From assembly GCF_013373865.1 (NCBI RefSeq), contig NC_050469.1:21983046-22047045 (forward strand): DNA of 64,000 nt, written 5' to 3'. Position 1 is the first letter of the stretch. The number at the start of each line of letters is the position of its first letter. Origin of the DNA: Monomorium pharaonis. Its lineage: Eukaryota; Arthropoda; Insecta; Hymenoptera; Formicidae. The position numbers were made by a program, and so were the translations under genes. A model generated the notes under the pieces. It was given only the letters and a program-made list of their open reading frames with translations. It made no database searches and was not told the DNA's origin. Below, one piece after another: positions 47,801-58,989 of this stretch.

Positions 47801-49612
47801 TTCACGGCTCAAGCCTTCGCGCTTTCCTTTTCGCGGCGAGACGGGACGGACGGAGCGGGGCGAGGCGAGACGGGAGAAGGAGGAGAGAGGAGAGCCAGGC
47901 CGGGCGTGAGATGTACGCCGGAAGTAACATTCGTCTACCCGGCGAACAATCGCTGCCGCCGCGCATATGCCACGCGTTACATGTCGTTCCGCGCGGTTTT
48001 CAAGAATGCGCCGGAATGCTTCCCCGGATTCGTGGCGGATCCGTCGAGAGCAAGCCGAGCCGAAATATTCCGCGCATTGTACACACACCGTCGGCCTGTA
48101 TGCCTCTGCGCGATGCGCCGTGTAAATCCCCGCTGACGGAACGGCGTGAAGAAAAGAATTAAATCGATTCCTCTAAGATAACCAGCCAACCGACCGATCG
48201 ACCGATCGCGACCGACCACCTCGCCCGACTACCCCTGTTCGGCGCGCACGTATTTCCGTCGGTCCGATCCAATCGATGCGACGTGCTGCCCGTACCACGA
48301 AAGCATCATCAAGAATTTATAATCGGGTCACCAGCTCACATTCCTGAATTACCTCATACGGGTCACTAATTGCGCGAGACGAACGACACGGTTAAACAGT
48401 CGCGGTTGCGAGGACAAGAACTGAATATTGAACGCGAATAATTGATTCGAAAGTGAGAGTTGGGAAGTTGCACACTTTTTTTTTTTTTGAATCTCGACTG
48501 GAGCGTGTATACGCGAGCGGCCTTCCCTCGGTAGAATTTCTAAGTTTATCAAGTGTAAAACGGCCGTGTTGGACGGAATACGGTGTTGTAGGGGTAGCTA
48601 CCGGGGTAAACCGGCAGTACCGACATCTGCCGATGTTTCCTGGCCAAACTAGACGCGTCTGAGAGGACTTCCTGTATAGTCGGTAACATAGACCAATCTA
48701 GTTCCTAGATCTAGTTTCTATTTGAGGGGGGACTCTTGGGTAGGGTTGCCTAAAGTTTGGGCCTCCCTCTCCTTGAAAAGGGACGTTTGATCTAGGGGTG
48801 CTGTGGGGGCAACTTAGGACCGTAAAAGAATGTAGGGAGCGTAGTAACAAATCTCTTATTGTTAAGTTCTTCTGATCTAATAAAATTTTTTAATCGTTTT
48901 TACCAAAAAACACAGGGTCGTTAAGGATTTATAAAGCTTTTTATTAAACAATAATGAAGTCGAACAATAACATGGTATAATTTTATCTTGTCAAATTATA
49001 CGCATTTGCAGCATCGAAAGTATTAATTATTTGTATTAATTATGGTAAAACTATAATGACATTTTTTTAAGAGACTTATTTTTGGAAAAATTGTAGAAAT
49101 AAATGTACCAATCGGGAAACAATTAGATTAAGTAAGTTTTGAAACTAAAAAGAGTCATTTCTATTAATAATCTATTATTTAACAAAAATATTTTTGGAGT
49201 CGCACATTTTTATTAAAAAGATATTAACTTTTCTTCATTTATTTTTTATTTAGCTAGAATTTTCTATTCAAAAATAAATTTTTATAAATTTTTGGTTGAA
49301 TAATATGGAAATTATTATCTTAACGTCAAAAAGACATTATTAGCTTGTTTTTTTACACTCTTATATTTTGTATTAGTACTGATTTTAAAAAGTATATAAT
49401 TATTCTTACAACTGAAATTTCAAACAAATATATTTCCCACATATCAATAAATTGTTGCATTCTTGAGAAGAATTTTTTAATTAATTTATATATTATATAT
49501 TTGTAAATTATGTTTATTTATTTCTGAAATATTTTTAATGCTAACTTTTTGCCAACTTGTAATTAGAAATTTGAAAACAACTATGAGAGACCAGAAAGTG
49601 CGTTTGTAAAAA
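44847..49612. other. Mixed region with CpG-rich blocks and isolated splice-like sites
   Basis: A minus-strand CTTCCGCAG|GTAAGTCGC donor lies at 45418/45417 after an open frame, and could be a leader exon. At 46228 a plus-strand ATG opens MLRIRVRASKLLVEDAVEN and reaches GG|GTGAGC at 46286/46287, another possible first exon. 47.5-48.65 kb is CpG-rich with frames open on both strands. 48.85-49.5 kb is AT-rich and carries the 3' flank of the following minus-strand gene, with AATAAA at 49517-49512. Confidence 0.35.
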
Positions 49613-50904
49613 TTACTTTCTTCTGGAAATTTTACTTCTTTTCTCCCTTGAATTATGTTTACGAAACTCGAACATTATGCCGAAGAGTTCGACGTAGCTT
49701 TGGTTGGCAAACTGGCTGCCGAAGGCATGCCGGATTAATTTGGCAAATTGAGCCGGTTCTTCCATCGAGTCCGATAATTCGGTGACTACCTCTCTACCCA
49801 CGGTATATCTGTAAGGTTGTATCCAACCTGCAATTCGTCCGCGTCCCTCGCGAGTCGGCTGTATCCGTACCTGGAAGTCTCCGGGCTGGTTAAAGGAATT
49901 CCAGGTTCCTGGGCTGCATAGCTAGTTCCCTAATCGAATTAGAGGAGTCAGGATATTGCGTGCCGCTACGGCACCCTCAATTGTTTTAAGTCGACATCTC
50001 CGCCGAACTGTTTCCGTGTACCGTTGTCTATCTCTCTCTCTCTCTCTCTCTCTCCTCCGGACATCGAATTTGAACTAAACTATCTGCCGACCGGAATATC
50101 AGATTATCGGCCTATCGAAAAAGCTCCCACCCACAGGACGGGCTCCACCTCTCGATCTTCAGTCGGAAATCAGATTTAACGTAATTGAATATTTGGTGCT
50201 CAGCAACTTTTAACAAACGCATGGTATTTAGAAAATTTATATATTTTAAAAAGCAATTTTTAGACTAGAATTAAGACATTAATTAATTCATTCAGTATAC
50301 CTAAAGTATCATATTATATAACTATTTTACTTACAATTTTATTTTAAAATACATATAATTAAATAAGCTTTTTAAACGTATAATTATGTCTTAAATAGAC
50401 AGTTTCTTATATATTTTTTGTTATACGAAAATTTTATTTTCTCTTATTATAAAAAGAGAACTTTTTTTTAGATTGTTAAAGTAAAGTAGGAATTAAAATC
50501 TTATTTATTGAGTTATAATTGATGGAAAGTTTCTTTTGTATTGAATTTATCTTACATTCTGTCTTATACCAATTTCTAATTTTTACTGTTGATTTAGAAA
50601 GAGTAGAATTTCATTTTATTAAGTTGTTAACTTAATTTTATTTATTTATTTATTTACATCTTATAAATTATTTCTACACATAAAATTATGAAACTTAAAT
50701 ATTTTTACACATTGCGATTTAAATAAATAGTTATGTGGCACATATATTATCATACCTAATAGCCATTTGTCAAGCGATCGTTCACGAAGAGCATATCCAT
50801 CGCTTATTAGGGAAAATGACTCCGCATGCTCCGCCACCAGCGGGCAAGGGCCGCCCTTAACTTTCACTAACGACCGAAGTTTTTCGGTGTCCGAGCACCG
50901 TAGA
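49613..50904 (-). CDS. Unknown protein, last two exons of a minus-strand gene
   Basis: The terminal exon is 49613-49908; the preceding exon is 50756-50904 (5' limit less certain). The upstream exon ends TTA G|GTATGA and the downstream begins CAG|GA ACC, so GGA (Gly) is restored across the junction and the phases agree. The joined reading is 147 residues to TAA. It passes through CSDTEKLRSLVKVKGGPCP, AESFSLISDGYALRERSLDK, WLLG, TWNSFNQPGDFQVRIQPT, AGWIQPYRYTVGREVVTELS, QFAKLIRHAFGSQFANQS and YVELFGIMFEFRKHN, ending in a basic KRSKISRRK tail. Codon use is strongly coding-like and a poly(A) signal lies about 96 bp past the stop. The 5' acceptor (GGGAG|T) is weak; GTTAG at about 50870-50866 is an alternative that would break the phase with the next candidate exon. 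I do not recognise the family. Confidence 0.55.
50029..50056. repeat. (CT)n microsatellite in the intron
   Basis: About 26 bp of CT repeat inside the intron between the two exons of the unknown minus-strand gene. Confidence 0.95.
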
Positions 50905-51721
50905 CTCCCAGTATCATAAATTCAAAATGGCGGTTCCTCCGGGGGTGAAAACAAAAGCCACTCAGCTCGTGTTCGAAGGCTTCGCTTGGTCCGGGTAGGT
51001 GGGTAACCCTTCTGAATTCTCCCTTACGCGGAAGACTAGGGGGTGGGGTGGTCGGAGGGAAGAAGCGGCGAGGCTTTTCGAAGGGTCGAGCCACTGAAAA
51101 TGGCGGACCCAATTAAGTGAGTCTGGGCTAGCGTGATGTACGCGCGTCATGGAAACCGTAAGAGGCGGAAAGAAGAAGACGAAGGATTGTGTCCTTTCAA
51201 AGGGACGCACGTAGAAGTCCGTAGAGTACGCACCCTTTCTTCTCTAACAGAGATCCCCGCATTCAGATTTCGTTAATCTTTTCATCCTGCTCGAAGTCAA
51301 AATTAATGAATCATTGACGGAATTATATCATAAACAGTTAAAATTAACTCTATTAATATTTTATGTTTGATAAAAAATTAGATTTTGAAAGACATATACA
51401 TAATCTAATATAATATCATCTTTGACACGTTGCGAAATTTATATAACAAGATTATTTTGTGTTATTGTTATAAGCGTTTAAAATTTACAAATTTGATTAG
51501 AATTATAATTTATATTTAATTTTACCAAGCGAGTAAATTACAATTTAACTTAAATTATAATATTACATATGATTGTTATATGAATTTAATTAGACAGTTA
51601 ATTTATTATTCTGCGATACTGGCTTCTGTAGGGTCACGGCTATTTTTTTGAATGAAACACGTTTGGTCCAGAACTGGACAGACGAGATGCTGACAGATTA
51701 ACCCATGATCTTTGATCTCAC
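50905..51721. other. Probable intron or flank of the unknown minus-strand gene
   Basis: 50.9-51.25 kb is CpG-rich with two overlapping minus frames of about 80 codons that carry no splice support. 51.25-51.7 kb is AT-rich. Confidence 0.3.
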
Positions 51722-51779
51722 CTGACCGGATGCTGGGCCTCTTTTAACTCCATGTAGAAAACAGGTGTCCCATTTATAT
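51722..51779 (-). CDS. Candidate upstream exon of the unknown minus-strand gene
   Basis: The minus strand has CCGGTCAG|GTGAGATC with the exon end at 51722. The frame before it reads INGTPVFYMELKEAQHPV and leaves two bases (AG). These combine with the first base T of the 50756-50904 exon to give Ser, so the phase is consistent with the gene downstream. The acceptor (AAATGAG|AT) is poor, and an in-frame TGA immediately upstream forces the exon to start there. Confidence 0.28.
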
Positions 51780-54700
51780 CTCATTTAAGATATGTTCCTA
51801 TCTTCTATATGTGCAAGAAACCGTTATATCGTTATTTAGTTAAATGTTTCCGTAATTAAATATTTTTTTAATTAAATAATTAAAACACAATATCTTCAAA
51901 TTTTGATTGAAAACATTTATATTGTTTGTTTTTTATGTTTTAATATTGTCATGATGATTTCTGTAATTAAAATATTAATGAATATTTTGATTAAAACTCG
52001 AATTAATTAAAACTCTTTTTATCTCAAAACGAGAAAGTTTTATTGTTGAGCTTTATAAAATTATTAAACTTCCAATATTTAATACGAATTTAACAATAAT
52101 TCTAAAATAATAATTCTGAAATATTTCCATAAAAATTAAATCAGATACGAATATAATTTTTATATGAAATGTATAAAAATATTGTTGTATTTGTCGCACA
52201 ATCGTTTGCCTTCCGGCACTCCTGTTCTTTCATCAAGAGCAATGGTGCGCCTTCGCGTTCTATTTGATGGTGTCGGCTTTTATATCAACCGCCTGCGAAA
52301 AAAATCGATACCAGATTGGAAGAATAGTCTTGAACGATGGATTGTTAATAATAATATAATTATGTATAGCTGAGACATTGACTCGCTTGTATTTTTGAAA
52401 AGAGCATTTAATTCTTTTAAACAATGTTTTCCTCATTGTTACGTTAGTGCAGTGTAAATGCGGGAGTGCCAAAAAGTAAAATAATTGTGTGGTGCAACAA
52501 TACACATACAGACGCAATAGAAATCTAAATCACAATCAGTAAAAACTCGATAAAATCAGTGGAACTACACTGATAATTCAGTGATTATACACTAATTCTG
52601 AAATGAAAATTACTGAAAGACAGGGAATATTCAGTGATTATCACAGTTATAACATATCCAAGTATTAATTTGTATAATGTATAATGTGATTATGTTATTT
52701 GAATATTTTGTATTAAATTAATATTCAACATTTCTTTGTGTTAAAATAATACAATCTATGTGTTAAAACAACACAAAAATAACGTAGTTTTGAAACATAA
52801 ATTTCAAAATTAATAAATAAAATGTATAACTTAACATATTATAAATGTTAATTTTACTAAAAAAATTTTTTCACGGTACGTTTTTAAATTGTGTCAAAAT
52901 ATTACTTTTTTCACATTCTATATTTTAATTTTTTATATAAGTAATTGATGTTACTTTCTAATGTAATATATTTAACACACAAATTTGAGTGGACCGTTTT
53001 AGGACGTGTGATATACGTTTATTTTAAAATTGTCCAACTGTGTTTGTGTTTAATATATTTATAGGTATATATAGGTTCAAATTTTCGCAACAAATATTAC
53101 TTCGTCGAACTAAGGAAAATTTTAATTCCATCATTAATTAAGCTATGCACTTCACCGCGACGGGGCCGAGGAACTCGAGTCGTTAATCTTACGAATAACG
53201 CTTGACGCCGCGGGTGATCATTAATAAAGACGCTTCCGATACAAGATCCGCGTTTAACAAAGTTTCACGTTTTCCGCGTACATCGGTATCTCGATCGCGT
53301 CTGCCAACCGCGATCGATGGAGCTCGTAGACTCGCGGCTCGCAACGGTCCCGAAGAAAAGCCCCGATGCGGATCATTATTTCTTTGGATCGTCTCCAAAT
53401 CTCGCGCTACCGCGTATATCTTTGTCTCGGCAGATTCGAGGCTCCTTCAGGAGCGAGCTGCGAGAGGTTTTCGAGAACGGCAGGTTTCCACGAGGCGGGC
53501 GATCCTCTCGTCTCTCGTAGGTAGCGTTACCTCCGCGATCTTTCACATTATTTTCTACTTGAGACACATACGCGACGTGAAAGGAGACAAAGCAGACGGA
53601 TTCAGGATCAAGAGGTGGAAGGCCCAAGGGAAGATAAGGGTCCGACGAAGACGGTTAAGGAGGAGTACCGCGAGGGAGTCCTGATCCTCGCGAGAGATCG
53701 CGGGTTCTCAAAGGCGAATGACGGCGGTGCTTCTTTGAAACGGGTATTAGCTGGGCGATTCCATCGAATTTGCGTTCTCTACGACCTCGAGAGTTCGATC
53801 ACGAAATACGATATCTTGTATATTTGTAGAAGTAATAACGGGCGTAGAGGGCGAGATGGCCTCTCCGTGGAGGAATACCGAGGATGGGCGGCCTCTCCCC
53901 GGGGGTGGTCGGTGGGTCGTCGCGAAGGTGAAGAGGCGAAGGAGGTGGAGGGTAGCTTGGCGACACTCAAGTCTTCTCTCTCTCTCTCTCTCTCTCTTCC
54001 TCTCTCTATCGCGCGCTTGCTTTCTCTCCACCTTGCTCACGGAGTTGTACAAGGGTCCATCTCATAGCAACGCCCACGGAAACTCGAATCGATACGACGC
54101 ACTGTTCTGGAAATTCGCCGGATTTTCGCGCTCGTTTTCGAATTTCGCAGCGAGCGTGCTCGCCTTTGACGTTCCACGACGGGGAAAGGGTCAGCGCGAG
54201 GGACGGCACGCTCGCGTCGCGTCGCGCCGCCCCCGCGCCGCGTTCAGACAATTTTTGCGGCTTTGCTCGCGTGTACAGGGGATACGCGAAGCGACAGCAA
54301 GCGACGCTGCGGTTTGCAAGTAGACAAAAATTAAATGGAAAATCGAAACACTCGAAATCAGAACGCACATTAATGTCACGTTTTAACGCACGTGATATAA
54401 TAATTATTTGCTTACCGCTTACACGCGAAACGTCTTTCACATCTCGACTTGTTGACTCAGCGATCGATTATTTATTGATTTATACATTTTTTGTGAGAGT
54501 CGCCGACGACGCGGAGAACGCGGGTAACAAGGAGAATGCAAAAGTAATGGAATGTGGGGAAAAGGAGGGACAGCTGCGGGATCTCTGTATCGTCGTTGAT
54601 AAAGACGCATCGATCCGAGTTCTTGAAAGAAGAAACGCATGGAGCCCTCGTAACGCGTACGAGTCCATATACAGAGTCTGCATCTTTCTGCGCGCTTCGA

Positions 54701-56126
54701 TTACTATCCTCCTTTACGAGGCGCAGTATCCAGAGAGGTGGCTCGTTTTTCCTTCTTACCGACATGCCTAGCGGGCGCGAAAGGCCGACGGAGACCGAAT
54801 CGAGATGAAAATCGTAACACCCCTTGTGTCCCTCCTTCTTGTATCGATACCCCGCGAAAAATCGGTATACGTATATTCGCGGCTTACTTATATCCTCGGG
54901 ATTATATCTTCGCCATTACGATGTCGAAAATGTAACGGTACAATAATAATATTAATATATTTGGAAGCGTTGTGATGGATTATTTTCTTTCAAATTTTAA
55001 TCAAGAAACAGTTTCAAACTAATGGTAAGTGTACTTGAAGTGCAATCGATTGTGTTTCTCTTAACCGAAATCATTGTTATTCTCATTTGGGGTTTTAAAT
55101 GTAAAAGTTATCTAAAAATTGTTGACGTAGAGAAGGATACAAGTTAATTATTTTAAAAGATAAAACTCGAAAAAGTGCAGCAAGGAAAAAGCTAGAAAAA
55201 AACTGTTTTCCAAAATTTTTGTCAAATTTTTCCGAGAAACATTCGTAAGCGTCATTATTTTATTGAGTTAAATAATCCTTCCTAATTTGTATAGAAGGCA
55301 GAATCACTATTGCGCGATTGTCTGGGTATCGGGTCCAGATGTAAAAATGGTTAGAATGCGAGAGGAGTTTCTTTTCGTTTTTATCGGCGTGTCCAGTCAG
55401 GCGTCTTGTCATGCATGGCCGATATTGATATGTGCACGCGTGTATTCGAGAGCAAGCCGTCGACGGAGAAGCGGTCCCTTCCTCTCATCCCGAGGACATC
55501 CTCCTCTTTCTCGTCTCCTCGTCTCGCATTCGTTTTTCAGAGCGGAAGTTCGTGCACGAGAAATCCGGAAAATTGGACGGAGCGATCGCGTCTACTGTTG
55601 CCGACGAGCGTTCTTCAAATGAACGATCAGCTGGAATCCCATAAATCGGCCGGATCGATAGCGCAAAGAGCGATGTAAAACACGTCGAGTGGCTCGCGAC
55701 GACGTGCACTTTTATTAACGAAATGTCTTTCGGCTTCCATTATTAAAGCGGTCTTGAGAGATATACATTGTAAAATCAAGGAATTGAATTGCTTTATTCT
55801 CTCTAAATGTAGAGTATATGGAACATTCGTTATTTTCAGATCGTGAAATATATATATGAATCAAATTATGAAGAAGTTTAAATAGAAGTTACAGGACATT
55901 ATACGTGTACGTTTTTGTGATTAAAAAAATTAATTTTATTTGTAAAATTTACTGATCGTTATCGCGGCAAAGCGTAAAAATTCTTTTTTATTTTAATAGA
56001 AAAAATTAATTAATTAAAATTAATATATCCATTAATTTAGACAGCATAAAGTTGCTCCGATATGAAAAAGACAATATAATTTTTACACAATTTCTAGTGT
56101 CACATGTGAATAGATGCATAATATCT
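51780..56126. other. AT-rich DNA then a CpG-rich block
   Basis: 51.8-53.1 kb is AT-rich. It includes a good minus-strand acceptor at about 52298 (TTTTTTTCGCAG) followed by ten codons and a stop. 53.2-55.7 kb is CpG-rich, with several overlapping frames. The longest, 201 codons on the plus strand at 54166-54771, has protein-like composition in its second half (CGEKEGQLRDLCIVVDKDAS) but starts with TTG and has no splice or promoter support. 55.75-56.1 kb is AT-rich. Confidence 0.3.
53972..54010. repeat. CT-rich tract
   Basis: A (TC)n repeat of about 28 bp, with TTCC and TATC interruptions at its end. Confidence 0.9.
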
Positions 56127-56543
56127 CTAGAATGCACACGTGAACGTAAATATAATTATTACGTAATATCGACCACGAATAGTACATGATGGTGAAGACT
56201 TCAGCCAATTGACCACCACTGCCATAAATTTGTCTACACGGGCGATTGTGGTCAATCTGCACAGGGTGTTGTAGGCTACCGGTTGATCCAGTTTCATTCC
56301 GGTTTCTTCGGTGAACTTCACCCCGGGAACGAGGCGAGCGCTGTCAACACAGAGGCGCGCGCACGGAATGACAAATGCTGTGTCGACCACCAATGTTGCT
56401 GCACAACAAATTATATCCAGGGCGATAAAATCTATCCTCGGACTTAGATAAATAGTGCTCGAAGGCGACACGTCGTTTATAAGTTTTGTGACAGAACCGT
56501 ATCGTTTATTCTTCATCCAGAATTTTTTCGTGCGCTTCGTCAT
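56127..56543 (-). CDS. Coding-like block, unknown protein (strand uncertain)
   Basis: In otherwise AT-rich DNA, the minus strand is open for 138 codons from ATG at 56543. The reading passes through STIYLSPRIDFIALDIICC, VKFTEETGMKLDQPVAYN and TLCRLTTIARVDKFMAVVV, with insect-like third positions. The plus strand is also open over 56196-56447, reading DHHCHKFVYTGDCGQSAQG and holding seven Cys. On the minus strand, just upstream in another frame, a 29-codon ORF (MLKYIKFAYFLIIFGVS...) resembles a signal peptide, but that DNA is the complement of a plus-strand pyrimidine tract. A real exon is likely on one strand; which one, and whether it is intact, cannot be decided here. Confidence 0.33.
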   Translation of the reverse strand: MTKRTKKFWMKNKRYGSVTKLINDVSPSSTIYLSPRIDFIALDIICCAATLVVDTAFVIPCARLCVDSARLVPGVKFTEETGMKLDQPVAYNTLCRLTTIARVDKFMAVVVNWLKSSPSCTIRGRYYVIIIFTFTCAF

Positions 56544-56620
56544 ATGAAACTCCGAATATGATTAAGAAATAAGCGAATTTAATGTATTTTAACATTTTGT
56601 TTTTCTCTTTTGTGTTGCAG

Positions 56621-56713
56621 AGTCGACCAATGAATGTTTGGACACTTCGTCAGAAGAAAAAAGAATTCTCCGCTGACCAAGATTTCCGAGGAAGTCATTT
56701 GAGACTTAATTAA
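56621..56713 (+). CDS. Candidate terminal exon with a strong acceptor
   Basis: The acceptor TTTTGTTTTTCTCTTTTGTGTTGCAG ends at 56620 and is one of the best in the window. In phase 0 the exon reads SRPMNVWTLRQKKKEFSADQ and continues ten more codons to TAA at 56711-56713. In the next frame it reads STNECLDTSSEEKRILR to TGA. Both look plausible. An upstream plus-strand exon could be the Cys-containing frame at 56196-56447, but no convincing donor was found there. Confidence 0.33.
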   Translation, partial: SRPMNVWTLRQKKKEFSADQDFRGSHLRLN

Positions 56714-56815
56714 TTACACAAGATATAAATAGACCGAGAAAAATTGTGTATAATTAATCGATTGAATAATTCGATTGATTTGAAAGCCGATGAAAAATTT
56801 CTGCTTTGATCGCAG

Positions 56816-57010
56816 TGATAAATAACGATTGTAAAATTCGAATGCACAAATCTCAAATCCTAGAGATGAATTGCGAGATAAATAAACGTACAAGAAAACG
56901 CCCCACCCAGGAATCGTTCCGGCTCCATCCTGCGCTCCCGTGTTGCCCCGTCCTACCTTCTGCTTCCTCGGACATTAATTTCATGCAGCGAGCTGCAGGT
57001 GCGCCGTCAG
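56816..57010 (+). CDS. Candidate internal exon bounded by good splice sites
   Basis: An acceptor (TTTCTGCTTTGATCGCAG) ends at 56815. The 195-bp segment is open in one frame and ends at GCCGTCAG|GTAAGTACG (57010/57011), a near-perfect donor. The reading includes MHKSQILEMNCEINKRTRK and a Pro/Ser-rich second half. No continuing exon was identified to the right. It may be coding or part of a non-coding transcript. Confidence 0.3.
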
Positions 57011-58087
57011 GTAAGTACGTGCGATATTATTGGCCGACGTCGGGCAGACACGAAGCCCGAGCTGTTGCGACTCGGCACGATCCCCATTAACCGTCCCATA
57101 AACAGATAATCGTGAATTTCCCGCCGATACCGTTCGCCCAATCAGATAAGACGGAACGTGGAGATACGAAATTATTGTCCTCGCACTTCTCGGCTAGTAT
57201 AACGCCTGAATGTTACAGTATAAGTGTTAATTAAGGGCAGATCGCGATCAGATTGGCGAGATGGAAAGTTGTGTATAGCTGGTCCTGAAAAACCATTAAT
57301 TTTGGCCAAATTAACTGTTTTTAAGCAATGAAGTTTATTGCTCGATAAATGGACTTCTTCATTATGCTATAACTTTGGTACAACATTAACGGAAGCGGAG
57401 CATGTTAATGAGATGCCAAAATAACATGTTCGAAAGGAAACATAAACGACCACCTAAATAAATTTATTGTGGAAAATAATGACGAGAATTTTAGGACGAT
57501 AATACTTGCAATTTGTATATAAAAAAATTAGCGCGTTGAAATATTTCCGTTCCATTAACGCACGTTTCCCCTTTTATTAATATTTACACGAAGATACGGA
57601 AAACACTCAGTTTCAAATTTACATAACAATTCACACCGCATAATTCTCTCATGTCAAAAGCCGGCGCTCTGATAAAAACGTGACTCGCGAATTCGCCCTC
57701 GACTCGATGCCGGAGGTAAATGAAGGATTTTCGCGCGTCTCCCTGCCATTATTTGGCAACGCGGCTACGTCTCTGTTTGTTCTACAAAGTGTGGAACGGA
57801 GTCGCGAGGGCCAGAAAGAGGAGTACTCCGTTAATCATTATCCTGGGGTATGTCGAGAGGGCGAAGGAAGCCTCCTTTGAGGCCGGACCACGGCTGCTCT
57901 GCCCGGAATTCCAGGGACTCGGATTACAATTTGGCGAGTCCAGGGCGAGGGGAGAGTAAAATGGCCGCCGGCGGTAGGGTAGTTTTGCTCGCCGTAGGGT
58001 GGTTACGAGGGTGGCTAACTGGGTGGTCGACGAGTAGCGGTAGAAGAGGAGATAGGAAGGGGGCAGGGGATAGTAGTGGTGCAGAAG

Positions 58088-58131
58088 ATGGTGGAGGAGG
58101 AGGAGGAGGAGGTGGTGGAGGTGGAGGTAGC
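58088..58131. repeat. (GGA/GGT)n trinucleotide repeat
   Basis: GGAGGA and GGTGGAGGT units. They would encode polyglycine on the plus strand and polyproline on the minus strand. Confidence 0.92.
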
Positions 58132-58285
58132 GGTAGGTAAAGGGGACGCGGTGGTGGCTGAGCGTCGGGGCAGCGGGGGACCGACGCTAGCCACAACCCC
58201 TTAAGGGTCGAACGAACCCTTGCACTACTACACAGAGTCCAAGAACCCCGACTCTCTCTTTCTCACTTACTCTCTATTTCCCTCC

Positions 58286-58286
<1 letters not shown>

Positions 58287-58318
<32 letters not shown>

Positions 58319-58320
58319 GG
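58287..58320. repeat. CT-rich tract
   Basis: A (CT)n repeat in a longer pyrimidine-rich stretch beginning near 58245. Confidence 0.92.
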
Positions 58321-58741
58321 TCATTCTCTCTCCTTCGGTCCGCATTCGCCACTACATGCTGTCTCTCCGTCGCGCTTTCCACGCTCGCTCTGACTCTCGA
58401 TTTGTCTCGCTCTCGTCCTCCTCTGTCCCGTCTCACCTCACCCCCTAGTCGCCCTCTCTGCCCTGGCGCTGAACAACCTTTATATCCACAGCCGCTATAC
58501 CCACCACTACCGAGTACCGAGTACGTACGTACTACTAGCTTGCGTTATTCCCGCGTACGAGGGAGGGAAACGATCGAGAGAGAAGGAATGAGAGGGAGAG
58601 AAACGGAGGAACGGAACACACAGGGGTGAGTGAGCAGAGCGGACAGAGAAAGGGAGACGAAGGTGATGCCGTGAGAGAGCAAGGGTGAAACAAAGAGAGC
58701 GAGTATTTGAGGGAAACGGAGATCGCGACAGCGACGAGCGA

Positions 58742-58746
<5 letters not shown>

Positions 58747-58784
<38 letters not shown>
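58747..58784. repeat. (GA)n microsatellite
   Basis: A pure GA repeat of about 37 bp inside a purine-rich segment that extends from about 58560 to 58810. Confidence 0.95.
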
Positions 58785-58789
<5 letters not shown>

Positions 58790-58935
58790 GCAAGCGAGAG
58801 CGAGAGGGTTGAACGAACGGGCGCTAGGGGCAAGGGTGGAATTTTAGAGCCGGGGCCAGCCTTAAAATACACGCCGCGCGAAATGCCGGGCGTGAATTAG
58901 AGCTCCTGCGTATACACGCTTTCTCTTCGCCGGCG

Positions 58936-58989
58936 TGGCGAAGCGAAGCGAAGCGATGCGAGACGCGGCGTGGCGAGGCGAGGCGAGGT
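58936..58989. repeat. Pentanucleotide repeat (GCGAA/GCGAG)n
   Basis: GGCGAAGCGAAGCGAAGCGAT, then GGCGAGGCGAGGCGAGG, separated by GCGAGACGCGGCGT. Two variant pentamer blocks lie side by side. Confidence 0.88.

Noticed and set aside
47537..48162. Overlapping 183-codon minus and 137-codon plus ORFs
   Set aside because: Both are open because the DNA is CpG-rich and stop-poor. Neither shows a coding bias over the other.
54166..54771. 201-codon plus ORF
   Set aside because: Starts with TTG in CpG-rich DNA. A frame of this length somewhere in 64 kb is not improbable, and overlapping minus frames are also open.
58545..58872. Ser/Leu-rich minus ORFs around 58.5-58.9 kb
   Set aside because: They are translations of the GA/CT repeat region.
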